Positions 8,241 to 19,540 of a stretch of 64,000 bases of DNA are shown here, one piece after another. The stretch spans positions 1 to 64,000 of the forward strand of contig NZ_MINO01000001.1 of assembly GCF_001757355.1 (NCBI RefSeq). Direction: 5' to 3'. The first letter of the stretch is position 1. Each line of letters begins with the position of its first letter. Made by a program: the position numbers and the translations under genes. Below the pieces are notes generated by a model. The model was not told the origin of the DNA. It made no database searches and saw only the letters and a program-made list of their open reading frames with translations. Origin of the DNA: Sphingobium phenoxybenzoativorans (GTDB taxonomy: Bacteria; Pseudomonadota; Alphaproteobacteria; Sphingomonadales; Sphingomonadaceae).

Positions 8241-8735
8241 TTAGTCTAAAAATGGCGGATTTGCTTCCGTTTTGGCTGCACCTGCCAGTGCGTCGATCGC
8301 CCCTTGCAGGATATAGCTCGCCGCCAGCTTGTCGACCAGTTCGCCCCGCCGCGCCCGGCTGGCGTCGGCCTCTATCAGCGTGCGGGTGACAGCCTGTGTC
8401 GACCAGCGTTCGTCCCACAGGAATATGGGTACGCCCATGTCGGCAAGATTGCGGGCAAAGGCGCGGGAGGACTGGCTGCGCGGCGATTCGCTGCCGTCCA
8501 GATTGAGCGGCAGGCCGATGACAATGCCCTTCACCTGCTGCTGGCCCATAAACTCGGCCAGCGCCGCCTTATCTTTGGTGAATTTGCCGCGGTTTATGGT
8601 GTGCGCGGGGCTGGCGATGCTCCATCCCGCGTCGCACAGCGCAAGACCAATGGTCTTGGTGCCCACGTCCATTCCGATCAGCCGCCCTCCCTGGGGCAGC
8701 CAGTCGCGAAACGCCGTCCTGTCGGCCGTGATCAT
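8241..8735 (-). CDS. ruvX: YqgF/RuvX family pre-16S rRNA nuclease (putative Holliday junction resolvase)
   Basis: A 164-residue RNase H-fold nuclease, the usual size for the family. The signature [12 protein letters not shown] carries the catalytic Asp23. [10 protein letters not shown] follows, then FLWDERWST with the second acidic site, and [10 protein letters not shown] near the C-terminus with the last Asp. Family members mature the 16S rRNA 5' end. The last bases of the upstream DUF3089 gene overlap its ATG by 4 nt, so the two are probably co-translated. Confidence 0.93.
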   Translation of the reverse strand: MITADRTAFRDWLPQGGRLIGMDVGTKTIGLALCDAGWSIASPAHTINRGKFTKDKAALAEFMGQQQVKGIVIGLPLNLDGSESPRSQSSRAFARNLADMGVPIFLWDERWSTQAVTRTLIEADASRARRGELVDKLAASYILQGAIDALAGAAKTEANPPFLD

Positions 8736-9931
8736 CGCGCCAGATATGTCGCAAGCCTTTCCCCGGCATCGCGGCGGATATCGGCCCAGAACAACTGATA
8801 GTCGTAGACGTGATAATTATTTCCCGGCAGGGCGAATGGCCCCATGGCCGGCGGATTGCCGATCAGCAGGAAACCGCGCGCATCGCATCGGGCGGGGACG
8901 GCTTGCGGCACGATCTTCGATCCGCCGGGCGGGTCGGTCAGCACCAGCGTCCCCATATTCCGGCTTTCCGCCGCCGCGCTGTCCGGCGCTCCGGTCAGCG
9001 GATTGATGCAGAGCATCCGGCTGTCCTTGCGTGGCGCGCCGGTCAGGCCCGCGCTTCGGTCATAGGTGTCGGTGACTGCGTGCATATCCGCCGGTTCGGC
9101 AAAGCTCTGCCAGCTCAATATGCACGCCGCCTCTCCGCGCTTTGAACAGGCCGGGAGACCAAGGGCAGGGAGGTCGGCTTCCACCGACACCGGCCAGCCC
9201 GCCAGATATACGGCGGCGATACGGTCCTGAACCGGTTTCCCGGCAATCCGCTCCTGCATCAGCCGCATCAGATGCAGCGAGCCCTGGCTGTGCCCGGCCA
9301 ATATGACCGGACCCGCCGGATTGGCCTTCAGAAACGCCTCGAATGCCGCCGCTACATCGCGATAGGCGGCGGCAAGGGCGTTGTTGGCCTGCGGTCTGTC
9401 GGTCAGGAAAGCGCCAAAATGCGCCTGCCGGTATTTCGGCGCCCAGATGGTTCCCGCCGCGTTGAAGGCGCTGGCCTGTCCCCGCAGGAATTGCGCGGCT
9501 GTGGTCAGGGACTCGCGGTCGTTGAGCGGCATGTTCCATCGCGGCCGGAAGCTGGCGAGATAGGATGTGGGATGCACGAAAAAGACCGCCGCCTTCTTCT
9601 CCGCCGTTTCGGCCTTGTATCCGGGCGGCAGCCACAGGCCGGGATTGTCCCGGCTGATGTCCGGCCGCGCGAGCCACAAATCCCTTCGCGCATAGTCGTC
9701 CGCCGTCAGCGGCGCAGGCTCGATAAAGGGCGCGGACGGCACCATCGCCGCAGTCAGCAACTGCTGGCCCCAAAGCCGGTAGGCGATGGATGATGCGAGT
9801 GCCAGCACGATCAGCCCAGCGATGACATAGAGAAATTTCCTGGCCAGTGGACCACTCTCATATTGCAGTGCAGCATGGCTTGGCGATTGCGACAACCGCA
9901 ATCGCCGCTCCTGCGGATGCGTTTTCTGCAT
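8732..9931 (-). CDS. DUF3089 alpha/beta-hydrolase, membrane-anchored
   Basis: A 399-residue protein with one N-terminal membrane segment (about residues 31-55, [21 protein letters not shown]) and a large C-terminal alpha/beta-hydrolase domain of the DUF3089 type. The nucleophile elbow GHSQGS lies near residue 213, and FFVHPTSYL and HVYDYQLFW are conserved features. It is probably a periplasmic or membrane-associated esterase of unknown substrate. Upstream alternatives make the exact start uncertain: the first 30 residues are polar and could be partly untranslated. It overlaps ruvX by 4 nt and is divergent from gatC. Confidence 0.82.
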   Translation of the reverse strand: MQKTHPQERRLRLSQSPSHAALQYESGPLARKFLYVIAGLIVLALASSIAYRLWGQQLLTAAMVPSAPFIEPAPLTADDYARRDLWLARPDISRDNPGLWLPPGYKAETAEKKAAVFFVHPTSYLASFRPRWNMPLNDRESLTTAAQFLRGQASAFNAAGTIWAPKYRQAHFGAFLTDRPQANNALAAAYRDVAAAFEAFLKANPAGPVILAGHSQGSLHLMRLMQERIAGKPVQDRIAAVYLAGWPVSVEADLPALGLPACSKRGEAACILSWQSFAEPADMHAVTDTYDRSAGLTGAPRKDSRMLCINPLTGAPDSAAAESRNMGTLVLTDPPGGSKIVPQAVPARCDARGFLLIGNPPAMGPFALPGNNYHVYDYQLFWADIRRDAGERLATYLAR

Positions 9932-10004
9932 CCGCGCCTAGCGTCTTGGCGCGTCCGGGGCAATCGCGCTTGATGCAACCCGTGCGCGATGCTAGCGGCG
10001 CGGC

Positions 10005-10292
10005 ATGGCCATAGACCTGCAAACCGTCAAGAAGATCGCCAGCCTTGCCCGCATTTCCGTCACGGATGCGGAAGCCGATGCGCTGGTGCCGGAACTCAAC
10101 AACATCATCGGCTGGGTGGAACAGCTTGGCGAGGTGGATGTGACCGGCGTGGAGCCGATGACCGCTGTCATCCCCAACACGCTGCGCCTGCGCGACGATG
10201 TCGTCACTGACGGCGATGTGCGCGACAAGGTGCTGGCGAATGCGCCGCAGGCCGAACATGGCTTCTTCGCCGTGCCGAAGGTGATCGAATAA
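10005..10292 (+). CDS. gatC: Asp-tRNA(Asn)/Glu-tRNA(Gln) amidotransferase subunit C
   Basis: A 95-residue GatC, the small subunit that stabilises GatA-GatB in the transamidation of mischarged Glu-tRNA(Gln) or Asp-tRNA(Asn). The family pattern [12 protein letters not shown] near the N-terminus is followed by [12 protein letters not shown] and the C-terminal RDDVVTDG. Its stop codon overlaps the gatA ATG by one base (TAATG), so the two are translationally coupled. Confidence 0.95.
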   Translation: MAIDLQTVKKIASLARISVTDAEADALVPELNNIIGWVEQLGEVDVTGVEPMTAVIPNTLRLRDDVVTDGDVRDKVLANAPQAEHGFFAVPKVIE

Positions 10293-11773
10293 TGACGAAC
10301 CTCACCGATCTTACCGTCGCGGAGATTCGCGATGGCTTCCGCGCAGGCGATTTCACGGCGCGCGAAGTGGCCGAAGGCTTCAACGCCAATGTCGCGGCGG
10401 CCAAGGCCCTGAACGCCTTCATCGTCGAAACGCCCGATCATGCGCTGGCCGCTGCCGACGCCGCCGACAAGGCGCGGGGCGAGGGCACCCTGTTGCCCCT
10501 GTCCGGCGTGCCGATCGGCATGAAGGACCTGTTCTGCACGGCGGGCGTCCAGACCACGGCCGCCAGCCACATGCTGGAGGGGTTCAAGCCGACCTATGAA
10601 TCGACCGTTTCCGGCAAGCTGTGGGCTGCTGGGGCGGGCATGCTGGGCAAGCTCAATCTTGACCAGTTCGCCATGGGATCGTCCAATGAGACGAGCTATT
10701 TCGGCAATGTGATCAGCCCGTGGAAGCGGGGCGGTGGCGACAATGCCGCGCTTGCGCCCGGCGGTTCGTCCGGCGGTAGCGCCTCGGCCATTTCCGCGCG
10801 GCTCTGCCCGGCGGCGACCGGCACCGACACGGGCGGGTCGATCCGTCAGCCAGCGGCTTTTGTGGGCATCAGCGGGATCAAGCCGACCTATGGCCGCTGC
10901 TCACGCTGGGGCGTTGTCGCCTTCGCCTCCTCGCTTGATCAGGCTGGCCCGATGGCCCGCACGATCCGCGACAACGCGATCCTGCTGGAATCGATGGCGG
11001 GGTTCGACCCGAAGGATTCGACATCGCTCGATCTGCCCGTGCCCCAGTGGGAAGCGGGTCTGTCCAGCGACCTTCGCGGCAAGAAGGTCGGCATTCCCAA
11101 GGAATATCGGGTCGACGGCATGCCCGCCGAGATCGATGCGCTCTGGGAAAAGGGCATCGCCCTGCTGAAGGATGCGGGAGCCGAGGTTGTGGAGGTGTCG
11201 CTGCCCCACACCAAATATGCGCTGCCCACTTACTATATCATCGCGCCCGCGGAGGCTTCGTCCAACCTCGCCCGTTATGATGGCGTGCGTTATGGCCTGC
11301 GCGACCTGCCCGATGGCGCAAACCTGCAGGATATGTATGCCGCGACCCGCGCCGCCGGTTTCGGGCCAGAGGTGAAGCGCCGCATCATGATCGGGACCTA
11401 TGTGCTTTCCGCTGGTTTCTACGACGCCTATTACACACAGGCGCAGAAGGTCCGCACGCTGATCGCGCGCGATTTCGCGAAGGCTTTCGAAAGCTGCGAT
11501 CTCCTCCTGACTCCGACCGCACCGTCCGCCGCTTTCGCGCTGGGTGAGAAGCAGGCCGATCCCTTGGCCATGTACCTCAACGACGTGTTCACCGTGCCTG
11601 CGTCGCTGGCGGGACTTCCGGCCATGTCGGTGCCTGGCGGCCTTGACGCGCAGGGCTTGCCGCTCGGTCTGCAGATCATCGGCAAGGCGCTGGACGAGCA
11701 GGGCGTTCTCAATGCGGGTCTGGCGATCGAGGAACGCGCCGGGTTCTCCGCGCGCCCCGACAAATGGTGGTGA
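10292..11773 (+). CDS. gatA: Asp-tRNA(Asn)/Glu-tRNA(Gln) amidotransferase subunit A
   Basis: GatA hydrolyses glutamine and feeds ammonia to GatB. The 493-residue protein has the amidase Ser-cisSer-Lys triad: Lys78 in GMKDLF, the glycine/serine loop GGSSGGSA near residues 156-163, and the [10 protein letters not shown] nucleophile loop near 180. Lengths and motifs are typical. gatB, often the next gene, is not downstream: the next gene is chvG on the opposite strand. The complex must therefore be completed from another locus. Confidence 0.96.
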   Translation: MTNLTDLTVAEIRDGFRAGDFTAREVAEGFNANVAAAKALNAFIVETPDHALAAADAADKARGEGTLLPLSGVPIGMKDLFCTAGVQTTAASHMLEGFKPTYESTVSGKLWAAGAGMLGKLNLDQFAMGSSNETSYFGNVISPWKRGGGDNAALAPGGSSGGSASAISARLCPAATGTDTGGSIRQPAAFVGISGIKPTYGRCSRWGVVAFASSLDQAGPMARTIRDNAILLESMAGFDPKDSTSLDLPVPQWEAGLSSDLRGKKVGIPKEYRVDGMPAEIDALWEKGIALLKDAGAEVVEVSLPHTKYALPTYYIIAPAEASSNLARYDGVRYGLRDLPDGANLQDMYAATRAAGFGPEVKRRIMIGTYVLSAGFYDAYYTQAQKVRTLIARDFAKAFESCDLLLTPTAPSAAFALGEKQADPLAMYLNDVFTVPASLAGLPAMSVPGGLDAQGLPLGLQIIGKALDEQGVLNAGLAIEERAGFSARPDKWW

Positions 11774-11790
11774 ACTGACGCAAGTGTGTC

Positions 11791-11814
11791 AGCCCGCGCC
11801 GGACGGGGCTATTT
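11791..11814 (+). terminator. Possible terminator after gatA
   Basis: AGCCC at 11791-11795 can pair with GGGCT at 11806-11810, followed by ATTTT. The stem is short, so this is only a candidate for the end of the gatCA transcript. Confidence 0.35.
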
Positions 11815-11912
11815 TGACGGCGTTATCTTGATCAGTTTCCCGTGCGCTAAGGGGAGGCGGCTTTCATGCGCATGGAAGCCGTTGATTATCGCCGCCGCTT
11901 TTGCGCGCCAAC

Positions 11913-13463
11913 TCAATCGGGCGTGATGCCCGGATCGCGGATTTGCGCCATGGGCAGCCGGACGATGAAGCGCGCGCCGCTCTGCTCGTCGTCGCGGTCG
12001 CCGATGCTGACCCGGCCCTGATGCCCCTCGACAATGGATCGGGCAATGGCGAGGCCAAGGCCGCTATGCTTGCCGAATTGCCCCTCTGGCCGGACGCTGT
12101 GGAAACGGCGGAATACGGTCTCGCGCTCCTGTGGCGGGACGCCGGGGCCTTCATCCTCCATGCTGACCAGCACCTCCTGATCAGCGACCGTGGCGACGAT
12201 CTGCACCAGCCCGCCATCAGGCGAGAAGGAGATCGCATTGTCGAGCAGGTTTTCGATGACGCGGGACAGGCGCTGGGGTTCGCCCATCACCACCGCCACA
12301 TCCTTGCGCGGCCGCGCGAACGCCAGGCGGACCTTGCGCTCAACCCCGCGCGCCTCCCGCGCCACCACCAGATTTTCGATCAGCGGACCCAGGTCCACCT
12401 GCTCGAAGCGGGTTCGCGAAAGCTGCGCGTCGACGCGCGACGCCTCGGCAATGTCGGTAACCAACCGGTCCAGCCGCCTTACATCGTCCTTGGCGATTCC
12501 CAATAGCTGCGCCCGCAACTCCGGCTTTTCCACCGATTCCAGCCCGTCCAGCGCCGAACGCAGGGACGCGATCGGATTCTTCAACTCATGGCTGACATCT
12601 GCGGCAAAGGCGTCCGTCGCGTCGATCCGGTTGCGCAGGCCGTGACTCATGTCCGACAGGGCGCGGGCCAGCATGCCGATCTCATCCCGCCGGTCCGGCA
12701 GGCGGGGCACCGTCACCTCCCGCGCCCGGCCCAGCCGCACCCGCACCGCAGCCATCGCCAGCCGGCGCAACGGCAATACGATCGTGCGCGCAAGGAATAG
12801 CGAAAGCAGCACGGAAGCCAGTATCGCCGCCGCCAGCACCAGGCCCAGCCGCAGCCGTTCAGCGCGCACGGTCTTGGTGATGTCGCGCGCATTTTCGGTG
12901 GCCAGCAGGGTGCTGCCGTCCTGCATCACTGCGGCGGCGGATATGACAGAGGTGCGATCAGGGGCGTAGCGATTTGCGGTCTGGTCCTGGCCGGTGCGGC
13001 GGGCCGCGACAATTTCCGGCCAGGCTTCCGCCCGGTCGATCTTCGGCTCGATGAAGTTGGGCGGCCGGTCGGCCGACACAATGCCGTCCACCACCTTGTC
13101 CAGAAAGCGCGCTATATGCCGCTTCCACGCTTCTTCGGCAGGGTCGCGCAGTTCATAGCGGAACGCGCCAAGCCGGAAGCTGTCGGTCACCAGCCGCCCA
13201 TCCGGCGCATATCGGCGGATGCGATCGTCCCCCTGCTTTGCGAAGGCGCTGATCAACGCATTGTGCTGGGCGGGCGGCGTGCTTTCCAGCGCGATGGCCA
13301 GCAGCCGCAACTCGCGCTGCGACTGGTCCAGCCGGGCGTCGACGATCCGCGTGCGGTAACTGTCGAGATAGAAGAATCCGCCCGCAAGCAGCGCGAGCGC
13401 AAAGATATTGATGGCGAGAATCCGCCACGTCAGCGACACGCGCCCCGACCAGCGGAGCGCCAT
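11913..13463 (-). CDS. chvG: Membrane sensor histidine kinase ChvG (ExoS-like)
   Basis: The sensor kinase of the alphaproteobacterial ChvG-ChvI system, which responds to acid and cell-wall stress. From the start at 13463 it has 516 residues. They comprise an N-terminal membrane segment (LAINIFALALLAGGFFY), a periplasmic stimulus domain of about 180 residues, a second membrane segment, a HAMP region, HisKA with the phosphorylated His near 293 (DVSHELKNP), and HATPase boxes (NLLDNAISFS, DEGPGVP, GLGLAIARS). An upstream ATG at 13505 would overlap chvI by 32 nt; I prefer 13463, 10 nt past the chvI stop. The hprK/PTS genes often found downstream are absent. Confidence 0.92.
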   Translation of the reverse strand: MALRWSGRVSLTWRILAINIFALALLAGGFFYLDSYRTRIVDARLDQSQRELRLLAIALESTPPAQHNALISAFAKQGDDRIRRYAPDGRLVTDSFRLGAFRYELRDPAEEAWKRHIARFLDKVVDGIVSADRPPNFIEPKIDRAEAWPEIVAARRTGQDQTANRYAPDRTSVISAAAVMQDGSTLLATENARDITKTVRAERLRLGLVLAAAILASVLLSLFLARTIVLPLRRLAMAAVRVRLGRAREVTVPRLPDRRDEIGMLARALSDMSHGLRNRIDATDAFAADVSHELKNPIASLRSALDGLESVEKPELRAQLLGIAKDDVRRLDRLVTDIAEASRVDAQLSRTRFEQVDLGPLIENLVVAREARGVERKVRLAFARPRKDVAVVMGEPQRLSRVIENLLDNAISFSPDGGLVQIVATVADQEVLVSMEDEGPGVPPQERETVFRRFHSVRPEGQFGKHSGLGLAIARSIVEGHQGRVSIGDRDDEQSGARFIVRLPMAQIRDPGITPD

Positions 13464-13473
13464 GTCGCTATGC

Positions 13474-14181
13474 TCATTCTTCGGAGAATCTGTATCCGGC
13501 GCCATAGAGCGTATCGATTGCGTTGAAATCGGTATCCACCTCGCGGAATTTGCGGCGAAGGCGTTTGATGTGGCTGTCTATCGTCCTGTCATCGACATAG
13601 ACGTCATCCTGATAGGCGGCATCCATCAACTGGTTGCGGTTCTTCACGACTCCGGGGCGCTGCGCCAGCGTTTCCAGGATCAGGAACTCCGTCACCGTCA
13701 AGGTCACGTCATTGCCGGCCCATTTCACCCGATGCCGCGCCGGGTCCATCTCAAGCCGCCCCCTCACGATCGGCTCCACGGCAGGTTCGGATGGCTCCGA
13801 GTCCGGCGCGCGCGCATATTCGGCGCGGCGCAGGATCGCGCGGATGCGCGCAATCAGCAGCCGTTGGGAAAAGGGTTTGGCGATATAATCGTCCGCGCCC
13901 ATCGCCAGGCCAAGCGCCTCGTCCAGCTCGTCCGTCTTGCTGGTCAGGAAAATGGTCGGCATCTGGCTCTTTTCCCGGAGCCGGCGGAGCAGTTCGATCC
14001 CGTCCATCTTGGGCATCTTGATGTCGAAAACGCCAAGATCGGCGGGATTTTCCAGCAGCGCCTTCAACGCCGCCTCCGGGTCGGAATAGACCCGCGTGAT
14101 ATAGCCCTCCGCCTGCAGGGCGATCGACACCGACGTCAATATGTTCCTGTCATCGTCCACCAGGGCGATTGTTGCGCTCAT
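13474..14181 (-). CDS. chvI: Response regulator ChvI
   Basis: An OmpR-family regulator of 235 residues. The receiver domain has the acidic pocket DDD (9-11), phospho-acceptor Asp53 ([11 protein letters not shown]), TSK and the KPF motif. The C-terminal winged helix contains [11 protein letters not shown] and [16 protein letters not shown]. The reading frame remains open far upstream because it runs antisense to pckA; the ATG at 14181 gives the normal length. It is divergent from pckA, the arrangement seen in rhizobia and other Alphaproteobacteria, where ChvI influences central carbon metabolism. Confidence 0.95.
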   Translation of the reverse strand: MSATIALVDDDRNILTSVSIALQAEGYITRVYSDPEAALKALLENPADLGVFDIKMPKMDGIELLRRLREKSQMPTIFLTSKTDELDEALGLAMGADDYIAKPFSQRLLIARIRAILRRAEYARAPDSEPSEPAVEPIVRGRLEMDPARHRVKWAGNDVTLTVTEFLILETLAQRPGVVKNRNQLMDAAYQDDVYVDDRTIDSHIKRLRRKFREVDTDFNAIDTLYGAGYRFSEE

Positions 14182-14454
14182 TATGTCCGTTCCGGCTTTT
14201 CTGACGGGGCCTTGGGGCGACCTGGGGCAGAGGGGTAGACGAACCCGGCGCATGCGGCAAGGCATGGCACAAATTGGGACATGCGCGCCGTTAGTCATGC
14301 TTGCTAACCTGCGAATGCCTCTCCTTATTTGACGCCACTTCCCCAAGGGCTTATGCCGGAGGCGTTCCGCGGCGACATGACGGCGTCCGATGACCGGCGT
14401 GCGACCGCGGGGACCGTGCAGGGTCTTACAGAGTATTAAATTAGGAGCTACCGC
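14182..14454. promoter_or_regulatory. Divergent promoter region chvI / pckA
   Basis: A 273-nt non-coding region between divergent chvI and pckA. It must hold both promoters. An AGGAG at 14443-14447 serves pckA. I see no recognisable riboswitch, long inverted repeat or small gene, and cannot assign -35/-10 elements with confidence. Confidence 0.5.
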
Positions 14455-16050
<1,596 letters not shown>

Positions 16051-16091
16051 TTGGCGCTAGATTCGCGACGAAAGAGATAAAAGGGGAGGAT

Positions 16092-16127
16092 GGCCGGGCC
16101 GCGCAAGCAGCCCGGCCGTTTCTTTTT
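16092..16127 (+). terminator. Intrinsic terminator after pckA
   Basis: A perfect 8-bp GC-rich stem (GGCCGGGC 16092-16099, GCCCGGCC 16110-16117) is followed by GTTTCTTTTT. Confidence 0.85.
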
Positions 16128-16194
16128 CATGCTGCCCGATGCTTGATCGATGATAGAATAGGCCCGCATTTCACCTGAGCGGAAGGATGAAGAT

Positions 16195-16503
16195 ATGGGC
16201 ATGTTCGACGGAATATTGGGCAATCTCGACGAGTTGGCGGCCAAGGTCGGTCTTCCGGCGGAGCAGGTGCAAAGCCTGACGGACTCGCTGGGCAGCAAGC
16301 TCGGCGCGGGCGGGGATCAGGTCACGGCGCTGACCGAACTGGCGCAGGAGCATGGCCTGCCTGTGGAAAAGCTGCAGGAGATGCTGGCCGGAATCGGCGG
16401 ACCGGACGCCATCATGGCCAAGGTCAGCGGCCTCCTAGACCGGGACGGCGACGGCAATCCGCTGAATGAGCTGGGCGCGATGGCGAAGGGCCTTTTCGGC
16501 TGA
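16195..16503 (+). CDS. Small acidic hypothetical protein (DUF937-like tail)
   Basis: A 102-residue Gly/Leu-rich protein with no signal peptide. It is predicted mostly helical and carries a calcium-loop-like LDRDGDGNPLNEL near residues 80-92. Its C-terminus (LNELGAMAKGLFG) resembles the tails of DUF937/YidB-like proteins. It has its own ATG at 16195 and is flanked by the pckA terminator and a second strong terminator at 16534. It is therefore probably monocistronic. Function unknown. Confidence 0.72.
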   Translation: MGMFDGILGNLDELAAKVGLPAEQVQSLTDSLGSKLGAGGDQVTALTELAQEHGLPVEKLQEMLAGIGGPDAIMAKVSGLLDRDGDGNPLNELGAMAKGLFG

Positions 16504-16533
16504 GTTGAACGGAACTACGCCGGAAAAATCATG

Positions 16534-16572
16534 AAAAGGGGCTGGCCGCCTTCGGGTGCGCCAGCCCCTTTT
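16534..16572. terminator. Bidirectional intrinsic terminator
   Basis: AAAAGGGGCTGGC (16534-16546) and GCCAGCCCCTTTT (16560-16572) form a perfect 13-bp stem, with A and T runs on either side. It can terminate both the plus-strand small gene and the minus-strand histidine kinase gene (stop at 16619). Confidence 0.85.
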
Positions 16573-16618
16573 AGTAACTGGCGATACGGCAATGGCGAAG
16601 ACCGGCGTCTTGCGTCGA

Positions 16619-17836
16619 TCAATGCGATGTCGAGAGGGGCAGGGCGATTTCGAAGGTGGCCCCCGTTTTCACGGCCTCGTCCAGACGGATGGCGCCGCCC
16701 AATTGCTGGACGATGCCCTGCGTTATGGCCAGGCCAAGGCCGCTGCCGGGCAAGTGCGTGGCGTCGCGCGTATGCTCGGACTGGGAAAAGCGGTCGAACA
16801 GCCGCGAACGGAATGCTTCCGGTACGCCCGGCCCCTCATCGCTTACCCGGATAAGGGCGCTGTCGCCCGCAGTGGTCAGCGATATCGTCACCGTCGATCC
16901 CGCGCCGGAAAATTTCGCGGCGTTGGAAACCAGGTTGGTGACAGCCTGAAACAGCAGATCCTTGTCCGTTTCCAGATAGACCGGAGCGGCCGGTTCATGC
17001 AGTTTCAGCACAACCCCGGCTTCGCTGACGAACGGCCCATTCTCCTCAACCACCGCCCCCAGAATGGCGCGCGCATCCACGTCGGCCAATGACAGGGCCA
17101 TGCCGCCCGACTCCAGTCTGTTGACGTCGAGCAGGTCGTTGACAAGCTTCTTAAGCCGGTCGGCATTGCGGGACGCTATCGCGATCAGGGAAAGCGACCG
17201 GTCGGACAATTCCCCTCCAGCGCCCCCGCTAAGAAGGGCGAGCGACCCCGCGATCGAGGTTACCGGCGTTCGCAATTCATGGCTCACCATGGAAACGAAC
17301 TGCTCCTTCATGGTCACCACGGTCTGAAGGTCCACCTTGGCGCGGATCGCGTCGGCCTCCGCCACGCTGCTGAAACCCACCGCGATGGGTCCCACCAGCA
17401 GATGGGCAATCAGCATGTCCTGCTCGTCAAAGGCGGAGGGCATGTCGGAATGATATTTCAGGACGCCGACCGTTTGTCCCTGATGGGGGATAGGGACGAC
17501 GATCATCGACCTCAGGCCCACTCTGTCGCAGGCGGCGCGGTTGACGCGCGGGTCCTGATGGGAATCCTCGCAATACAGCGGCTCCCCGGTCAGGATGCAA
17601 AGGCCCGAAAGACTGGCGTTGAGTGGCAGGCGAAGGCCGATCAGACCGGCGGAACTGCCGCTTGCGGCTGCATAATAAAGCTGATCTCCATCGCGCAGCT
17701 CCACGACGATGCCGTTGGATTGCGGCATGACGGAGCTTTCCTGGACGATTGCCTGCATGACGGTTTTGAGGTCGCCGCGCGCCTCACCGATGGCATGCTG
17801 GATAGTGATCAGCCCTCGAAAGCGTTCAGTGGCCAT
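16619..17836 (-). CDS. GAF-domain soluble sensor histidine kinase
   Basis: A 405-residue cytoplasmic kinase without membrane segments. An N-terminal GAF domain (about residues 15-160, ending in the VVPIPHQGQTVGVLKYHS region) senses an unknown signal. HisKA follows, with the phosphorylated His near 187 (MVSHELRTPV), then HATPase_c with N box NLVSNAAKFS, G1 DEGPGVP and G2 GSGLGLAIT. It is an orphan: no response regulator is next to it. It could feed a regulator elsewhere or act in a phosphorelay. Confidence 0.88.
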   Translation of the reverse strand: MATERFRGLITIQHAIGEARGDLKTVMQAIVQESSVMPQSNGIVVELRDGDQLYYAAASGSSAGLIGLRLPLNASLSGLCILTGEPLYCEDSHQDPRVNRAACDRVGLRSMIVVPIPHQGQTVGVLKYHSDMPSAFDEQDMLIAHLLVGPIAVGFSSVAEADAIRAKVDLQTVVTMKEQFVSMVSHELRTPVTSIAGSLALLSGGAGGELSDRSLSLIAIASRNADRLKKLVNDLLDVNRLESGGMALSLADVDARAILGAVVEENGPFVSEAGVVLKLHEPAAPVYLETDKDLLFQAVTNLVSNAAKFSGAGSTVTISLTTAGDSALIRVSDEGPGVPEAFRSRLFDRFSQSEHTRDATHLPGSGLGLAITQGIVQQLGGAIRLDEAVKTGATFEIALPLSTSH

Positions 17837-18129
17837 AAGGCTGAAAATCGCCCGAAGAAAAACGACGTTATGGGCAATTTTAGCGAATCCGGCTGGGCCT
17901 TACAATTGGCTTGCCCGCGTTCGGGACCAAAATGGCGCGTTTCCAGGCCATGATGCGCCATCGCCGTCCAACCGAAGCTTGTGGAAAAGGCCCGCATATC
18001 GGCGCTTGACGGGATTATCGCATGTCGAAACTCCTTTCGGATTGACGCGCGTCCGTGGAGCATTTATCCGCTATTGCAAGTCAGTCGCAATATGGAGCGG
18101 CTGCCAATGCGGGTGAAAGGGCGCGCGGC

Positions 18130-18585
18130 ATGTATGATTTCATCGACCGGCAGGTCAGCGAGCTTGATGAGGGCGGGCGCTTCCTGTTGTGGTCGGTGCG
18201 ATTCTGGGTGCGCGCTATCGGTCAGCGCCGCTGTCCCTCCACGGATATAGCGTCGGCTTTTGAGCGCCACGGGCTGGCGGAGGCGCTGCCGCATTTCAAC
18301 ATGACGATGCTGATCCTCAACCGGCATGCGCTGAACAATATGGGTTTTGGGCCGCTGGCCTGCCCCCGCGTGCACGAGGCGGAGGCGCTGCTGCTCGGCA
18401 TATTGTCGCGCATGCGGCAGAATGACGAGACCGATCTGCGCAATACTCTGGCCCTGACCGTTGAACCACAATGGGTCAACCCGCTGTCCGCCGCGATGTC
18501 CGCCCTCGCAATCGATCTTGCAGAAGTCGCATTTCTCCCCCATGCCCCCGCGCCATTGACATTGCCCACTGGAGGAAAACCATGA
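18130..18585 (+). CDS. Conserved hypothetical protein coupled to fpr
   Basis: A 151-residue soluble protein, unrecognised by function. The start at ATG 18130 (MYDFIDRQVSELDEGGRFLLW) is chosen over the GTG at 18055 because the preceding 25 residues look untranslated. The protein is helical with a conserved-looking RFLLWSVRFWVRA segment and a cysteine near the middle (RRCPSTD). Its TGA overlaps the fpr ATG (ATGA at 18582-18585), so translation is coupled to ferredoxin-NADP reductase. A redox or metalloprotein-related role is a guess from context only. Confidence 0.7.
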   Translation: MYDFIDRQVSELDEGGRFLLWSVRFWVRAIGQRRCPSTDIASAFERHGLAEALPHFNMTMLILNRHALNNMGFGPLACPRVHEAEALLLGILSRMRQNDETDLRNTLALTVEPQWVNPLSAAMSALAIDLAEVAFLPHAPAPLTLPTGGKP

Positions 18586-19397
18586 GCGACCGGGCGCAGG
18601 AAGTCGCGATGCTGGCGCCATCTGCAACTCTGACCGTTGAGGAGGTCCGTTCCGTCACGCACTGGAACGAGCATCTGTTCAGCTTCACCATCACCCGTCC
18701 GGCAAGCTTCCGCTTCCGGTCCGGCGAATTTGTGATGATCGGCCTTCCCGGAGATGGCCGGCCGCTGCTGCGCGCCTATTCGATCGCCAGCCCCGCTTAT
18801 GCCGAGGAGCTGGAATTTCTGTCGATCAAGGTGCCCGATGGCCCGCTGACTTCCCGCCTGCAGAAAATCCAGCCCGGCGATCAGCTTTTCCTTGGCCGCA
18901 AGCCGACCGGAACGCTGGTTACGGACGCACTGCTGCCGGGCAACCGGCTGTTCATGCTGTCAACCGGCACCGGGCTTGCGCCGTTCCTCAGCCTTGCGCG
19001 CGATCCGGACATCTACGAACAGTTCGGCCAGATCATCCTGGTCCATTGCGTGCGTCAGGTCAGCGACCTGGCGTTCCGCGAACTGCTCGAAAGCCAGCTT
19101 GCCGGCGATCCTCTCTGTCAGGATCAGGCGCTGCTGCAGTTTGAATATCTGCCGACCGTCACGCGCCAGCCGTTCCACACCAACGGCCGCATCGATGCGC
19201 TGATCGATGACGGACGCCTGTTCGGCGGCCGCACCACCGGGCCGCAGCATTTCGATCCGGCGACCGACCGGGTCATGATGTGCGGCAGCATGGCGATGAT
19301 TAAGGACCTTGGCCATTATCTCGATGGCCTCGGCTTTGTGGAGGGGTCGAACGCGGCCCCGGGACATTATGTGATCGAGCGCGCTTTTGTGGGATAG
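18582..19397 (+). CDS. fpr: Ferredoxin--NADP+ reductase
   Basis: An FAD-dependent reductase of 271 residues that exchanges electrons between NADPH and ferredoxin or flavodoxin. The FAD-binding RAYS is at residues 64-67, the NADP-binding STGTGLAPF at 127-135, and CGS near the C-terminus (MMCGSMAMI). The protein ends with AFVG, the C-terminal extension characteristic of alphaproteobacterial FPRs such as that of Rhodobacter. GGAGG lies six bases before the ATG at 18582. It is the only obvious ferredoxin-reducing flavoprotein in the window and could in principle serve the Rieske oxygenases at 60-63 kb. Confidence 0.93.
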   Translation: MSDRAQEVAMLAPSATLTVEEVRSVTHWNEHLFSFTITRPASFRFRSGEFVMIGLPGDGRPLLRAYSIASPAYAEELEFLSIKVPDGPLTSRLQKIQPGDQLFLGRKPTGTLVTDALLPGNRLFMLSTGTGLAPFLSLARDPDIYEQFGQIILVHCVRQVSDLAFRELLESQLAGDPLCQDQALLQFEYLPTVTRQPFHTNGRIDALIDDGRLFGGRTTGPQHFDPATDRVMMCGSMAMIKDLGHYLDGLGFVEGSNAAPGHYVIERAFVG

Positions 19398-19408
19398 AGC
19401 GCGCGCGT

Positions 19409-19493
19409 GGCCGTCATCCCGGTGAAAACCGGGATTCTTTGAAGCCCCCCCTTGGGCTTGAAAGAATGCTGTACCCTGATCGGCATGACGGCC
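19409..19493. repeat. Composite palindromic element downstream of fpr
   Basis: The outer arms GGCCGTCAT / ATGACGGCC enclose an inner hairpin (ATTCTTTGAAGCCC / GGGCTTGAAAGAAT, one mismatch) and a CCCGGTGAAAACCGGG hairpin. It resembles dispersed sphingomonad intergenic palindromes starting GTCATCCC. Confidence 0.65.
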
Positions 19494-19503
19494 GATTTTC
19501 ACG

Positions 19504-19536
19504 AAAGGGCGGGGGGCTCCTCCGCCCTTTCTTCTT
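19504..19536 (+). terminator. Intrinsic terminator between fpr and the DUF1993 gene
   Basis: AAAGGGCGG (19504-19512) pairs with CCGCCCTTT (19522-19530), followed by CTTCTT. The convergent DUF1993 gene stops at 19541, so it may act on both strands. Confidence 0.75.
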
Positions 19537-19540
19537 GCCG

